Below, one piece after another: positions 46,414 through 57,100 of a DNA stretch of 64,000 nucleotides. The translations under genes and the position numbers were made by a program. Positions within the stretch are counted from its first letter, which is position 1. Each line of letters starts with the position of its first letter. The notes beneath the pieces were generated by a model. The model searched no databases, was not told the DNA's origin, and worked only from the letters and a program-made list of their open reading frames with translations. Source of the stretch: Paracoccus chinensis (GTDB lineage: Bacteria > Pseudomonadota > Alphaproteobacteria > Rhodobacterales > Rhodobacteraceae); assembly GCF_900102885.1 (NCBI RefSeq), contig NZ_FNGE01000002.1:310001-374000 (forward strand). Reading direction: 5' to 3'.

Positions 46414-47634
46414 ATGACCGACCTGCCCGACATGACCGATGCCCGCGCCCTGCCGGTGGTACGCCTGCGGCCGAAGGCGAACGCGCGGGCGATCCGGCAC
46501 GGCTTCCCTTGGGTTTATGCCGACGAGCTGGTGGTGGACCGCCGCACCAGGGGCCTCGCGCCGGGCGCCATGGCGGTCCTGCAGGATGCCGAGCGGGGCG
46601 AACTGGGCGTCGTCACGGTCAACGTGAACTCGAAGATCGTGGCGCGGGTCATGGACCAGAACGCGGGCGCCACCATCGACCGCGCTTGGCTTGTGGCGCG
46701 GCTGCGCCGGGCGCTGGCGATGCGCGAACGCCTGTTCGACGCGCCCTTCTATCGCCTCGTTCATGCCGAGGCAGACGGGCTGCCGGGTGTCGTCATCGAC
46801 CGCTTCGGCGATGCGGCGGTGATCCAGCCCAACGCCGCCTGGGCCGACCGGATGCTGCCCGACCTTGCCGATGCGCTGGCCGAGGTCACGGGCGTGTCCA
46901 CGGTCGTGATGAACGGCTCGGGCCGGGCGCGGGGGCTGGAAGGGCTGGACGAGCGCACCGAGGTCCTGGCCGGCGGCGTCCCGGCCCCCATCGAGGTCCC
47001 GATGAACGGCGCGACCTATCTGGCCGACCTGACGGGCGGGCAGAAGACGGGGCTGTTCTACGACCAGCGGCCGAACCATGCCTTTGCCCAGCGGCTGGCG
47101 CGCGGCGCGCGGGTGCTGGACGTGTTTTCCCATGTTGGCGGCTTCGGGCTTGCCGCGCTCGCCGGAGGCGCCGAGAGCGCGACCTGCGTGGATGGCTCGG
47201 CCGCGGCGTTGTCGCTGGCGCAGGGCGGGGCGCGCGCGATGGGGCTTGAGGCGCGTCTGACCACCCGGCAGGGCGATGCCTTTGCGGTGATGGAGGCCAT
47301 GGCCTCCGAAGGCCAGCGCTTCGACGTGGTGATCTGCGACCCGCCCGCCTTCGCACCGGCGAAACAGGCGCTGGAGGCCGGCCTGCGCGCTTATGAGCGG
47401 ATCGCCCGGCTGGCCGCCCCGCTGGTGGCGCCGGGCGGTTATCTCTGCCTCTGCTCCTGCAGCCATGCCGCCGACCTGACAGCGTTCCGCAACGCAAGCG
47501 CGCGGGGGATCGGGCGCGGGGGACGGCGGATGCAGCTGATCCACACGGGCTTTGCCGGGCCGGACCACCCGATGCTGCCCCAACTGGCCGAAAGCGGATA
47601 CCTCAAGTCGCTGTTCTTCCGGCTGGACGGATGA
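46414..47634 (+). CDS. Class I rRNA methyltransferase, RlmI-like
   Basis: This 406-residue protein resembles 23S rRNA m5C methyltransferase RlmI. It has an N-terminal PUA-like domain (AIRHGFPWVYADEL), a linker with HAEADGLPGVVIDRFGD, SAM motifs (GQKTGLFYDQRPNHAF, VLDVFSHVGGFGLAAL) and a catalytic DPPAFAPAKQ with CSCSHA (motif VI Cys). The start follows poor ribosome-site sequence. It overlaps the PIN gene by 4 bp (ATGA). Confidence 0.88.
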   Translation: MTDLPDMTDARALPVVRLRPKANARAIRHGFPWVYADELVVDRRTRGLAPGAMAVLQDAERGELGVVTVNVNSKIVARVMDQNAGATIDRAWLVARLRRALAMRERLFDAPFYRLVHAEADGLPGVVIDRFGDAAVIQPNAAWADRMLPDLADALAEVTGVSTVVMNGSGRARGLEGLDERTEVLAGGVPAPIEVPMNGATYLADLTGGQKTGLFYDQRPNHAFAQRLARGARVLDVFSHVGGFGLAALAGGAESATCVDGSAAALSLAQGGARAMGLEARLTTRQGDAFAVMEAMASEGQRFDVVICDPPAFAPAKQALEAGLRAYERIARLAAPLVAPGGYLCLCSCSHAADLTAFRNASARGIGRGGRRMQLIHTGFAGPDHPMLPQLAESGYLKSLFFRLDG

Positions 47635-48176
47635 AGGCGGTCCTCGACGCCTGCGTCCTTTACCCGACCGTCCTGCGGGAAATCCTGATCGGCGCGGCGG
47701 ATGCGGGGCTTTACCAGCCCCTCTGGTCCGCCCGCATCCTTGACGAATGGCGCCACGCCGCCGCCCGCCTCGGCCCCGACGGGGCCGCCGTGGCCGGGGC
47801 CGAGATCGCCCTGCTGCGTGCCGCCCACCCTGCGGCTGAAGCCCCTGACGATGGCACTCTGGCTGCGGGCTTCGACTGGCCCGACCCTGCCGACCGGCAC
47901 GTGGCCGAGGCCGCGCTGGCCTCGGGCGCGGACATGATCGTCACCGCGAACCTGCGCGACTTTCCCTCGCGGGCGCTCGGCGCGCTGGGCCTGCGCGCGG
48001 TCCATCCCGACGCCTTCCTGCTGGACCTGTGGCGGCGCGACCCCGAGCCGGTCGCCGCCAGCGTCCACGCCGCCCATGCCAAGGCGCAGGCCTTGGGCGG
48101 ACCGATGCCGCTCCGCGACCTGATGGCGCGGGCGCGGCTGCCGCGGCTTTCCAAGGCCTTGGCGCGGCAGGGCTGA
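47631..48176 (+). CDS. PIN-domain protein
   Basis: This 181-residue protein carries PIN-like acidic motifs: the N-terminal AVLDACVLYPT (first Asp), PDPADRHVAEAAL (Asp) and MIVTANLRDF (Asn/Asp). It would be a metal-dependent RNase if active. The family is the alphaproteobacterial RSP_2648-like type. No antitoxin gene is adjacent, and the start is fused to the RlmI-like stop, so a role beside rRNA/tRNA processing is as likely as a toxin. Confidence 0.82.
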   Translation: MKAVLDACVLYPTVLREILIGAADAGLYQPLWSARILDEWRHAAARLGPDGAAVAGAEIALLRAAHPAAEAPDDGTLAAGFDWPDPADRHVAEAALASGADMIVTANLRDFPSRALGALGLRAVHPDAFLLDLWRRDPEPVAASVHAAHAKAQALGGPMPLRDLMARARLPRLSKALARQG

Positions 48177-48233
48177 CTTGCCGCCGGGCCGCGCAGCCTC
48201 TACCACCGTCCGGGCAAGCGATGGGGGAAGCGG

Positions 48234-49685
48234 ATGGCCTCGCGTCTGATCCGGGTCGATGACTTCGACCTCGTCATCTTCGGCGCGACCGGAGACCTGG
48301 CGCGGCGCAAGATCCTGCCGGGCCTGTTCCGCCGCCATGCCGGGGGCCAGTTCCCCGAGGGCGCCCGCATCATCGCCGCCGCCCGCGCCGAGTTGGACGA
48401 CGAAGCCTTCCGGGCCGACATCCGCGCCGCCATCGCCGAGTTCGACCCGGGCCGCGCCGATGCACCCGAGCTGCCCGGCTTCCTCGACCGCCTGTCCTAT
48501 GTGCGCCTTGACGCCTGCGGCGAGGAGGGCTGGCCCGAGCTGGCCGGAAAGATGCGAACCGGCGTGGTGCAGGCCTTCTACTTCTCGGTCGCGCCCGGCC
48601 TGTTCGGCGACCTGGCCGAGCGGCTGGCCCGCCACGGCATCGCGGGACCGGATGCCCGCATCGTCGTCGAAAAGCCCTTCGGTCGCGACCTTGCCTCGGC
48701 CCGCGAACTGAACCAGGTGCTCGCCCGCCACTTCGACGAACGCCAGATCTACCGGATCGACCATTACCTCGGGAAGGAAACCGTCCAGAACCTGATGGCG
48801 GTGCGCTTCGCCAACATCCTGTTCGAGCCGCTGTGGAACGCCCATTACATCGACCACGTCCAGATCACCGTGGCCGAAACCGTGGGGGTCGCGGGCCGCG
48901 CGGCCTATTACGACCATTCCGGCGCCATGCGCGACATGGTGCAAAACCACCTGATGCAGCTTGTCTGCCTGATCGCGATGGAGCCGCCCTGGCACTTCGA
49001 CCCCGATGCGGCGCGGGACGAGAAGCTCAAGGTCATCCGCGCGCTCGAACCCGTGGCGCCCACCGACATCGTGCGCGGGCAATATGCGGGCGACGGGGAC
49101 GAGCCCGACTACCTGGCCGACGTGGACAACCCCGACAGCCGGACGGAAAGCTTCGTCGCGCTGAAGCTCAGGATCGCCAATTGGCGCTGGCAGGGGGTGC
49201 CCTTCTACCTGCGCACCGGCAAGTGCCTGCGCGCGCGCACCAGCGAGATCGCCGTCGTCTTCCGCGAGCCGCCCCATTCCATCTTCGACACGGCGGGCCA
49301 GCAGAAGCCCAACCAGCTGGTGATCCGCCTTCAGCCGAACGAGGGAATCAACCTCAAGGTCATGATCAAGGAACCCGGCCCCGGCGGAATGCGCCTCGTG
49401 CAGGTGCCCCTGGACATGAGCTTCGCCGAGGCCCTGGGCCCCGAGGGCGCCGAGATGCCCGACGCCTATGAACGCCTGATCATCGACGTGATCCGGGGCA
49501 ACCAGACGCTGTTCATGCGCGGCGACGAGGTCGAGGCCGCCTGGTCCTGGGCCGATCCCATCATCTCGGCCTGGGAGGAAGGCTCGGGAAGGCCCGAACC
49601 CTATCAGCCGGGCACCAGCGGGCCGGATGAGGCGTTGGGGCTGATCCACCGCGACGGCCGCCGCTGGCGCGACATCAAGACCTGA
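48234..49685 (+). CDS. zwf: Glucose-6-phosphate 1-dehydrogenase
   Basis: This 483-residue enzyme oxidises glucose 6-phosphate to 6-phosphogluconolactone. It has the nucleotide motif VIFGATGDLARRKILPGLF, the catalytic RIDHYLGKETVQNLM and the substrate contact VEKPFGRDL. It heads zwf-pgl-pgi, the entry to the pentose phosphate and Entner-Doudoroff routes. A GGGGAAG site precedes the ATG. Confidence 0.97.
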   Translation: MASRLIRVDDFDLVIFGATGDLARRKILPGLFRRHAGGQFPEGARIIAAARAELDDEAFRADIRAAIAEFDPGRADAPELPGFLDRLSYVRLDACGEEGWPELAGKMRTGVVQAFYFSVAPGLFGDLAERLARHGIAGPDARIVVEKPFGRDLASARELNQVLARHFDERQIYRIDHYLGKETVQNLMAVRFANILFEPLWNAHYIDHVQITVAETVGVAGRAAYYDHSGAMRDMVQNHLMQLVCLIAMEPPWHFDPDAARDEKLKVIRALEPVAPTDIVRGQYAGDGDEPDYLADVDNPDSRTESFVALKLRIANWRWQGVPFYLRTGKCLRARTSEIAVVFREPPHSIFDTAGQQKPNQLVIRLQPNEGINLKVMIKEPGPGGMRLVQVPLDMSFAEALGPEGAEMPDAYERLIIDVIRGNQTLFMRGDEVEAAWSWADPIISAWEEGSGRPEPYQPGTSGPDEALGLIHRDGRRWRDIKT

Positions 49686-49704
49686 ACCTTGAGGCGTAGA
49701 CCCG

Positions 49705-50367
49705 ATGACCCTGACCGAGCATCCTGATCGCGAGGCCCTGACCCTGGGCGTGGCCCAGGCCATCACCGAGGCGCTGGGCATGGCGCTGAAGGTGCGCGAG
49801 CGCGCCGTCCTGTGCCTGCCCGGCGGCTCGACCCCGGTGCCCGTCTTCAAGGCGCTGGCGGCCGCGCGGCTGGAATGGGAGCGGGTGATCGTCATCCCCA
49901 GCGACGAGCGCTGGGTGCCGGCGGACCATCCCCGCTCCAACGCGCGGCTGATCCGGCGCAACCTGATCGAGGAAGGCGCGGGCGCCGAGCTGATCGAGCT
50001 TTACACCGAAGGGCTGGACCCGCAGGCGGGCGCGGCGCTGGCATCCGAGCGCATCGCGCCCCTGCTGCCGCTGTCGGTCCTGCTGCTGGGCATGGGCGAG
50101 GACATGCACACCGCAAGCCTCATCCCCGGCGCCGAGGGGCTGGAGGCCGCGCTGGATTCCGCCGCGCCCCCGGTCCTGCCGGTGCAGACCGCCGCCGAGG
50201 CACGGGTGACGCTGACGGTGCCGGCGCTGTGTTCGGCGACCGAAGCCTTCCTGATGATCACCGGCCCCGAAAAGCGCGAGGCGCTGGAGCGCGCGGCCGC
50301 GCTGCCCGTCGAGGAGGCGCCGGTCCGCGCCATCCTCAAGGGACTGATGGTGCATTACGCGGAATGA
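49705..50367 (+). CDS. pgl: 6-phosphogluconolactonase
   Basis: This 220-residue enzyme hydrolyses the lactone produced by Zwf. Markers are CLPGGSTPVPVFKALA, VIPSDERWVPADHPRSNARLI and LLLGMGEDMHTASLIPG (with the catalytic His). It lies 19 bp after zwf and 20 bp before pgi in one operon. Confidence 0.95.
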   Translation: MTLTEHPDREALTLGVAQAITEALGMALKVRERAVLCLPGGSTPVPVFKALAAARLEWERVIVIPSDERWVPADHPRSNARLIRRNLIEEGAGAELIELYTEGLDPQAGAALASERIAPLLPLSVLLLGMGEDMHTASLIPGAEGLEAALDSAAPPVLPVQTAAEARVTLTVPALCSATEAFLMITGPEKREALERAAALPVEEAPVRAILKGLMVHYAE

Positions 50368-50387
50368 TTTGAATGAAGGATTTTTCG

Positions 50388-51998
50388 ATGACCGATACCT
50401 GGCGGCAGTTGGCCGACCATCGCGCCGCGACCGGCGACCGCCCCATCGCTGCTTTGTTCGACGGCGACCCCGACCGCGCCCGCCGCTGCACGGTGGCGGC
50501 CGACGGGCTGTGGTTCGACTGGTCCAAGACCGCCATCGACGACACCGCGCTTGATCTGCTGCTGGCGCTGGCCGAAGGCGTCCCCTCCCGGCGCGAGGCG
50601 ATGTTCACGGGCGAGAGGATCAATGAAACCGAGGGCCGCGCCGTCCTGCACACGGCCCTGCGCGCGACCGAAGGCCCGATCCTTGTCGATGGCCGGGACG
50701 TCCTGCCCGAGGTTCACGCGACCCTGGACCGGATGCGCCGCTTCGCGGACCGGGTGCGCTCGGGCGAAATCGCGGGGCAGGGCGGGCGCTATACGGATGT
50801 CGTCAACATCGGCATCGGCGGTTCGGACCTCGGCCCTGTCATGGCCGCGCTGGCGCTGGCGCCCTGGGCTGACGGGCCGCGGCTGCATTTCATTTCCAAC
50901 GTGGACGGGGCGGACGCGACCGACACCCTGAAGGGGCTGGATCCGGAACGGACGCTGGTGATCGTGTCCTCCAAGACCTTCACCACCATTGAGACGATGA
51001 CCAACGCCGAGACCGTCCGCCGCTGGATGGCAGGCCGCGTCGCCGACCCCGCAAGCCAGTTCGCCGCGGTGTCGAGCGCGCTGGACAGGACCGCCGCCTT
51101 CGGGATCGACCCCGAGCGCGTCTTCGGCTTCGCCGACTGGGTCGGCGGACGCTATTCGGTCTGGGGGCCGATCGGGCTGTCGCTGATGCTGGGCATCGGG
51201 CCGGACCGCTTCGACGAGTTCCTTGCGGGCGGACGGGCGATGGATCACCATTTCCGCTCTGCCCCGCTGGAAGGGAACCTGCCCGTGATGCTGGCGCTGG
51301 TCGGCGTCTGGCACCACCAGGTCTGCGGCTATCCGACCCGCGCGGTCCTTCCCTATGCCAACCGCCTGCTGCGCCTGCCCGCCTATCTGCAGCAGCTCGA
51401 GATGGAATCGAACGGCAAGCGCGTCACGATGGATGGCGCGGACCTCGACCGTCCGTCCGGCCCCATCGTTTGGGGAGAGCCGGGCACCAACGGCCAGCAC
51501 GCCTTCTACCAGCTGATCCACCAGGGCACTCAGGTCGTCCCCTGCGAGTTCATCGTCGCCGCGCGCGGGCACGAGCCCGACCTCGACCACCAGCAGAAGC
51601 TGCTGATCGCCAACTGCCTCGCGCAGAGCGGCGCCCTGCTGCGCGGCCGTTCGCTGGAGGAGGCGCGGGCGCTGATGGCGGGCAAGGGGCTGCCCGAGGC
51701 CGAGGCCGAGCGGCAGGCCCGCCACCGTGTCTTCCCGGGCAACCGCCCCTCGACCACGCTGGTGATCGAGGCGCTGACGCCCTTCACCCTGGGCCAGATC
51801 GTGGCGCTGTATGAACATCGCGTCTTTGTCGAGGGCGTGATCTTGGGGATCAACAGCTTCGACCAGTGGGGGGTGGAACTCGGCAAGGAACTGGCCCTGA
51901 AGCTCGGGCCCCTGCTGGATGGCGGTGACGCGGACGGGCAGGATGCCTCGACCCTGGCGCTGGTCGCGCATATCCGCGGGGTGCGCGGCGACGGGTGA
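50388..51998 (+). CDS. pgi: Glucose-6-phosphate isomerase
   Basis: This 536-residue enzyme interconverts glucose and fructose 6-phosphates. It has [16 protein letters not shown], the first signature [23 protein letters not shown] and the catalytic [18 protein letters not shown] (Glu and His). The ATG at 50388 lies 8 nt after AAGGA and is preferred to an ATG five codons upstream, which overlaps that ribosome site. It is the last gene of the zwf operon. Confidence 0.96.
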   Translation: MTDTWRQLADHRAATGDRPIAALFDGDPDRARRCTVAADGLWFDWSKTAIDDTALDLLLALAEGVPSRREAMFTGERINETEGRAVLHTALRATEGPILVDGRDVLPEVHATLDRMRRFADRVRSGEIAGQGGRYTDVVNIGIGGSDLGPVMAALALAPWADGPRLHFISNVDGADATDTLKGLDPERTLVIVSSKTFTTIETMTNAETVRRWMAGRVADPASQFAAVSSALDRTAAFGIDPERVFGFADWVGGRYSVWGPIGLSLMLGIGPDRFDEFLAGGRAMDHHFRSAPLEGNLPVMLALVGVWHHQVCGYPTRAVLPYANRLLRLPAYLQQLEMESNGKRVTMDGADLDRPSGPIVWGEPGTNGQHAFYQLIHQGTQVVPCEFIVAARGHEPDLDHQQKLLIANCLAQSGALLRGRSLEEARALMAGKGLPEAEAERQARHRVFPGNRPSTTLVIEALTPFTLGQIVALYEHRVFVEGVILGINSFDQWGVELGKELALKLGPLLDGGDADGQDASTLALVAHIRGVRGDG

Positions 51999-52287
51999 GG
52001 GGGTCACAGGGCCGCTCGGCCGCGTGCGTTCTGCCGGACCTTTGCTTGTGGCGCGAGTGTCCCGGTGGCGAGCTTTGCAGCGGGCAGCACGGTCGCATGG
52101 GTGCTTGGATCAGGACAAAGCCGCAGGGGCTTTCCGGGCTGAACCGGAGGAGCCTTGGGCGTCTTTCTGACCAGATGCCTCTTCAACGGTAACAAGCACG
52201 GGGCGTCGGAGCATGGGCGCCTTGCGGGACCTGCGTCCTGATGACCCGGACACCACCGGGCCGCTGCAGGGAGCACGACCTTGGGCG
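51999..52287. other. Gap between pgi and the hydrolase gene
   Basis: This 289-bp stretch lies between convergent stops with no gene. One weak hairpin (AAAGCC-GCAGG-GGCTTT, 52117-52133) might terminate pgi transcripts. Nothing else stands out. Confidence 0.4.
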
Positions 52288-53259
52288 TCAGCCCCGGAAC
52301 AGCCCCAGGACTGCCGACATGAACCGCTCGGCCACGGGGGCGGATTCGAACATCAATTCGTGCCGCGCACCCGGCAGGTCGAGCAGTTGCGCCCCCGCCC
52401 AGGCGGCGGCTCGCTCCTGCACCGCCCGGCGCGATACGACCGCCTCGGCGCCGCCACGGCCGATCAGCGCGGGCAGGTCGGGCGAGGGCAGGGCGGCGAG
52501 GCGGCGGCATTCCGCGCGGGCAGCGGCGATCCAGGCATAGGTCGCGCCGCCCAGCGTCAGGTCGGGCCAGCTTCCCGCCTGCGCGACCAGACGGGCCCAT
52601 TGCAGCGGGTCGCCCGTCAGCGCGTTGCCCCGGAAGGGCGCGTCCAGCAGGTAGGTGCCGCCCCCGCCGGTGCCGATGGCGGTCAGGTCCGCCCGGCCCA
52701 GCCGCCGCGCGGTCCCCGTCAGCCCGGTGATGACCGCATCAGGAACGCGCGGATGGTGCAGTCCCCACATCGGCGCGGAAAAGGCTGCCGTCTGCACCGG
52801 CAGCCCGTTCAGCAGCGCGGCCAGGCCGATGCAGCCGCCCATCGAATGCGCGAGCAGGTGCCAGGGGCGGGGCAGTGCCAGGGTGTCCGCGGCCACCACC
52901 ATCTCGACGACGTCGGTCTGGTAATCCGCAAAGTCCCGGATGTGGCCCGCGCGGGGATCTGGCAGCAGGCGGTCGGACATCCCCTGTCCGCGCCAGTCGA
53001 TCGCCAGGACGGCGAAGCCCTCGGCCACAAGCCGCGCGGCGATGGAGGTATATTTCTCGAGATACTCGGTGCGGCCCTGGAACAGCAGCACCGTTCCGGT
53101 GGCCTGTCCCTCGGGTTCCCACAAGCCCAGCCGCAGGCGCAGGCCGTCCTCGGTCCGAAGGAAGAAGGCCTGTCCCGGCGAGGGTGCCTCGCCGGGCAGG
53201 TGGTTCAGAGGCGCGGGCTGGAAGCCCGCCTGCCGGATCGCCGGGGCCTCTGTGTCCAT
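52288..53259 (-). CDS. Alpha/beta hydrolase, lysophospholipase (PldB)-like
   Basis: This 323-residue alpha/beta hydrolase has an oxyanion region near VLLFQGRTEYLEKY, IDWRGQGMSDR, the nucleophile elbow AHSMGG (Ser) and the late His in GARHELMFE. It resembles PldB/monoglyceride lipases, and the lipid substrate is not proven. It lies 7 bp after the SCP2 gene on the same strand, which suits a lipid-related pair. Confidence 0.88.
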   Translation of the reverse strand: MDTEAPAIRQAGFQPAPLNHLPGEAPSPGQAFFLRTEDGLRLRLGLWEPEGQATGTVLLFQGRTEYLEKYTSIAARLVAEGFAVLAIDWRGQGMSDRLLPDPRAGHIRDFADYQTDVVEMVVAADTLALPRPWHLLAHSMGGCIGLAALLNGLPVQTAAFSAPMWGLHHPRVPDAVITGLTGTARRLGRADLTAIGTGGGGTYLLDAPFRGNALTGDPLQWARLVAQAGSWPDLTLGGATYAWIAAARAECRRLAALPSPDLPALIGRGGAEAVVSRRAVQERAAAWAGAQLLDLPGARHELMFESAPVAERFMSAVLGLFRG

Positions 53260-53266
53260 GGGGGCG

Positions 53267-53554
53267 TCAGGACAGGGCCGCGCCCAGCTTCATCGCGGCC
53301 GGAAGCGAGCCGTCGATCTTCAGCTTGCCCGTCATGTAGGCCATGGTCGGGTTGGTGTCGCCGTTCAGGATGCCCTCGAACGTGTCGCGGTTGGCGGTCA
53401 GCGTGACCTCGGCCGGCTCGTCGCCCGCGCGCACGCCCTGTTCGTCGATCATGATGGCGCCTTCGCCTTCCACCACGAACTTGGCCGAACCGTCAAAGGA
53501 CGAAATCCGCGCCCCCAGCGCCTTGACGGCCCCTTCAATGACTGCACTCATCAA
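53267..53554 (-). CDS. SCP2 sterol-binding domain protein
   Basis: This 95-residue single SCP2-type lipid-binding domain includes AKFVVEGEGAIMIDEQG, DTFEGILNGDTNPTMAYMTGKLKIDG and a short C-terminal helix. Such small proteins probably carry acyl or isoprenoid lipids. It is co-directional with the hydrolase gene and divergent from the TPR gene across 49 bp. Confidence 0.88.
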   Translation of the reverse strand: MMSAVIEGAVKALGARISSFDGSAKFVVEGEGAIMIDEQGVRAGDEPAEVTLTANRDTFEGILNGDTNPTMAYMTGKLKIDGSLPAAMKLGAALS

Positions 53555-53603
53555 TATCTCCCCAAATCTGGCGCCGCGGCGCGGGAATGCTTACATCGTT
53601 CAT

Positions 53604-54179
53604 ATGCGCGCGCCGTTGACCCAGTTCCACTCTGCCGCCACGGCATTTGGCGCGGCACTGCTGTCGATCCTGTTAACGGCAGCGCCATTGGCTGCACAAA
53701 GCCCGGAAGAAATGGATTCACTTTTCAGCGAATTGTCCTCGCAGCAGGGGGACGGATGGATGCGGGCGCAGTCCGACATCGAGCGGATCTGGTCGCGCTC
53801 GGGCTCGGCCGCCCTCGACCTGCTGCTGATGCGGGGCGAGGCGGCGCTGGACGCGGGCGACGTGCCGGCCGCCATCGGCCACCTGACCGCGCTGACCGAG
53901 AACGCGCCCGACTTCGCGGCCGGCTGGGCTGCGCGGGCCGTGGCCTTCTCCCTTGCCGGGGAAACCGGCCCGGCCATGGCCGACCTTGCGCAGGCGCTGC
54001 GGCTGGAACCGCGGCACTGGCCCTCGGTCACGCTGCTGGCCACGATCCTCGAGGACATGGGACAGACCGACCGTGCGCTGGACGCCTATCGCGAGAGCCT
54101 TGCGATCAACCCGCACCAGGACGAGGCCGAGGATGGTGTCGCCCGCCTGATGGCTGCCGATCAGGGGCAGGGCGTCTGA
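53604..54179 (+). CDS. Exported TPR-repeat protein
   Basis: This 191-residue protein has a signal peptide (AAFGAALLSILLTAAPLAAQ-type segment at residues 13-33) and two or three TPR-like helix pairs (AALDAGDVPAAIGHLTALTE, AVAFSLAGETGPAMADLAQAL, ATILEDMGQTDRALDAYRESL). It probably acts as a periplasmic scaffold. It ends 1 bp before the helicase start. Confidence 0.82.
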   Translation: MRAPLTQFHSAATAFGAALLSILLTAAPLAAQSPEEMDSLFSELSSQQGDGWMRAQSDIERIWSRSGSAALDLLLMRGEAALDAGDVPAAIGHLTALTENAPDFAAGWAARAVAFSLAGETGPAMADLAQALRLEPRHWPSVTLLATILEDMGQTDRALDAYRESLAINPHQDEAEDGVARLMAADQGQGV

Positions 54180-54180
54180 G

Positions 54181-57100
54181 GTGGCGGGTCGCGTCACGGC
54201 CGTGCTGGGGCCAACGAACACCGGCAAGACCCATTATGCCATCGAGCGGATGCTGGCCCACCGGACGGGCGTCATCGGCCTGCCGCTGCGGCTGCTCGCC
54301 CGCGAGGTCTATGACCGCATCGTGAAGGCGCGCGGTCCTTCCGTCGTGGCGCTGATCACCGGCGAGGAGCGGATCGTCCCCGAGCGCGCGGCCTACTGGG
54401 TCGCCACCACCGAGGCCATGCCCGAGGTGCTGGCCGACTTCGTCGCCATTGACGAGATCCAGCTCTGCGCCGACCCCGAGCGCGGCCATGTCTTCACCGA
54501 CCGCCTGCTGAACATGCGGGGCCTGCACGAGACGCTGTTCCTCGGCTCGGCCACCATGCGCCCCGCCATCGCGGCGCTGGTCCCCGAGGCGCAGTTCATG
54601 CGGCGCGAGCGGTTTTCAACGCTGTCCTGGGCGGGGTCGAAGAAGCTGTCCCGGATGCCCCCGCGTTCGGCCATCGTGGGCTTCAGCGTGGACGACGTCT
54701 ATGCCACGGCGGAACTGATCCGCCGCCAGAAGGGAGGCTGCGCGGTGGTCATGGGGGCGCTGTCGCCGCGCACCCGCAACGCGCAGGTGGCGATGTACCA
54801 GGCGGGCGAGGTCGATTACCTCGTTGCCACCGATGCCATTGGCATGGGGCTGAACCTCGACATCCGGCATGTGGCCTTCGAGGCGACCCACAAGTTCGAC
54901 GGCCGCCGCCTGCGGCCCCTCTTCCCGCATGAGCTGGGCCAGATCGCGGGCCGCGCGGGCCGCCATACCGAGCCCGGCACCTTCGGCGTCACCGGCGAGG
55001 CGCAGCCCCTGGACGAGGGGCTGATCGACGCCATCGAAAACCACCGCTTCCAGCCCATCAGCCGCCTGATCTGGCGCAACTCGGCTCTGGAGTTCGGGAC
55101 CGTGGACCGGCTGATCCGTTCGCTGGAACAGCCCTCGGGCAACGAATGGCTGGGGCGCGGGCGCGAGGCCGACGACCTGTCGGCGCTGAAGACCCTGTCG
55201 GCGCTGCCCGAGGTGCACGACCGGGTGACGCATCCCAAGGACGTGCGGCTTCTGTGGGACGTCTGCCGCATTCCGGACTTCCGCGGCATCTCGCCCGCCG
55301 AGCACACGACCCTGCTGACCCGCATCTTCGGCTTCCTGCAGGAAGGCGGTATCCCCGGCGACTGGCTGGCGCGGGCCGTGGCGCGGATCGACAAGACCGG
55401 CGGCGACATCGACGCGATCAGCAAGCGGCTCGCCTATATCCGCACCTGGACCTATGTCGCGCAGCGCAATGGGTGGGTCAGGGACGAAGCCCATTGGCGC
55501 GAGGAAACGCGGGCTGTAGAAGATCGTCTGTCGGACGCGCTGCATGCCGCGCTGACGCAAAGATTCGTGGACCGGCGCACCTCTGTCCTGATGCGCCGGC
55601 TCAAGCAGAAGGAGAGCCTGGTGGCCGAGGTGAACGACAAGGGCGAAGTGACGGTCGAGGGCGAATTCGCCGGCCGCCTGGAAGGGTTCCGGTTCCGCAC
55701 CGATCCCAGCGCCCAGGGCGACGAGGCGCGGATGCTGACCCGCGCCGCCTACGAGGCCCTGCGCCCCGAGTTCCACCTGCGCGCGGACCGCTTCTACAAC
55801 GCGCCGGATACGGAACTGGACTTCACGGTTCAGGGCGGCCTCATGTGGGGCGGCTCTGCCGTGGGCAAGCTGGTCAAGGGCGCCGATCCCCTGAAGCCCG
55901 GCATCGAGGTCTTCGTGGACGAGGAAGCGGGCTCGGACGTGGCCGAAAAGGTCCGCCGCCGCTTGCAGCATTTCATCGACCGCAAGATCGCCGCGGGCTT
56001 CGAGCCGCTGATGGCGATGCAGGCCGACGAGACGCTGACGGGCCTGGCTCGGGGCATCGCCTTCCGCCTGGTCGAGGCGATGGGCGTGCTGCCGCGCGAA
56101 GGCATCGCATCCGAGATCAAGGAGCTGGACCAGGACGCGCGGGGGTCCCTGCGCAAGCACGGCGTCCGCTTCGGCCAGTTCACCATCTTCCTGCCCGCGC
56201 TGCTGAAGCCCGCGCCGACCCGGCTGCGGCTGCTGCTGTCGGCTCTGTGGGCCGGGGCGGACGAGTTTCCCGAATCGCCGCCTCCGGGACTGGTGACGAT
56301 CCCGAACCTGCCCGACGTGCCGCGCGACTATTACACGCTGTCGGGCTATCGCCCGGCGGGCGAACGGGCGATCCGCATCGACATGCTGGAACGGCTGGCC
56401 GACATGCTGCGCGGCCAGGACAGCCGCGCGGGCTTCGAGGCGACGCCCGACATGCTGTCGATCACGGGCATGACGCTGGACCAGTTCGCCGACCTGATGG
56501 CGGGCCTGGGCTATCGCGCCGAGAAGGGCGAGCGGGCAAAGGCCCGCGCGGCTGCCCCCGTTGCGGTGCCCGAGCCTGCCCCGGTAGCCGAGGGCGAGTC
56601 GGTCGCCCCCATGACCGAGGAGGAAAGCGTCCTCGCCGCCGAAACCCGCGCCCGCTGGGAGGCCGAGCAGGCCGAACGCCAGCGCGCCGAGGCGGAAGCC
56701 GCGGCAGCGTCGGGCGAGGCGCCTGACGAAGCCGAGAGCGCCGAGGCGGGGCAGGCGGAAGCCGCCCCGGCCGAGATGGAAAGCTTTTATACCTTCACCT
56801 GGGCGCCCCGTCCGCGCGGGCCGCGCCGTCAGGCGGGCGAGGGCGAGGCGCGCGGCAACAACCGCCGCCCGCGTCGCTTCGACGGCCCGCAGGGCCAGGG
56901 CCAAGGGCAACGGCGCGACGGTCAGCCGCGCGAAGGCCAGCCGCAGGACGCCGCCGCCCCCGAAGGCGCGCGCCGCGACGACCGTCCTCGGGGCGAGCGC
57001 CGCTTTGACGGCAACCGTTCGCGCGACGACCAGGGCGAGGGCCAGGGCCGTCACGGCAAGGGCAAGCCGCAGGGCAAGGGCGATCGTGGCAAGTCCGAAG

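Noticed and set aside
50373..50387. ATG at 50373 as the pgi start
   Set aside because: The AAGGA that best serves the ATG at 50388 lies within these codons, and family N termini fit the later start.
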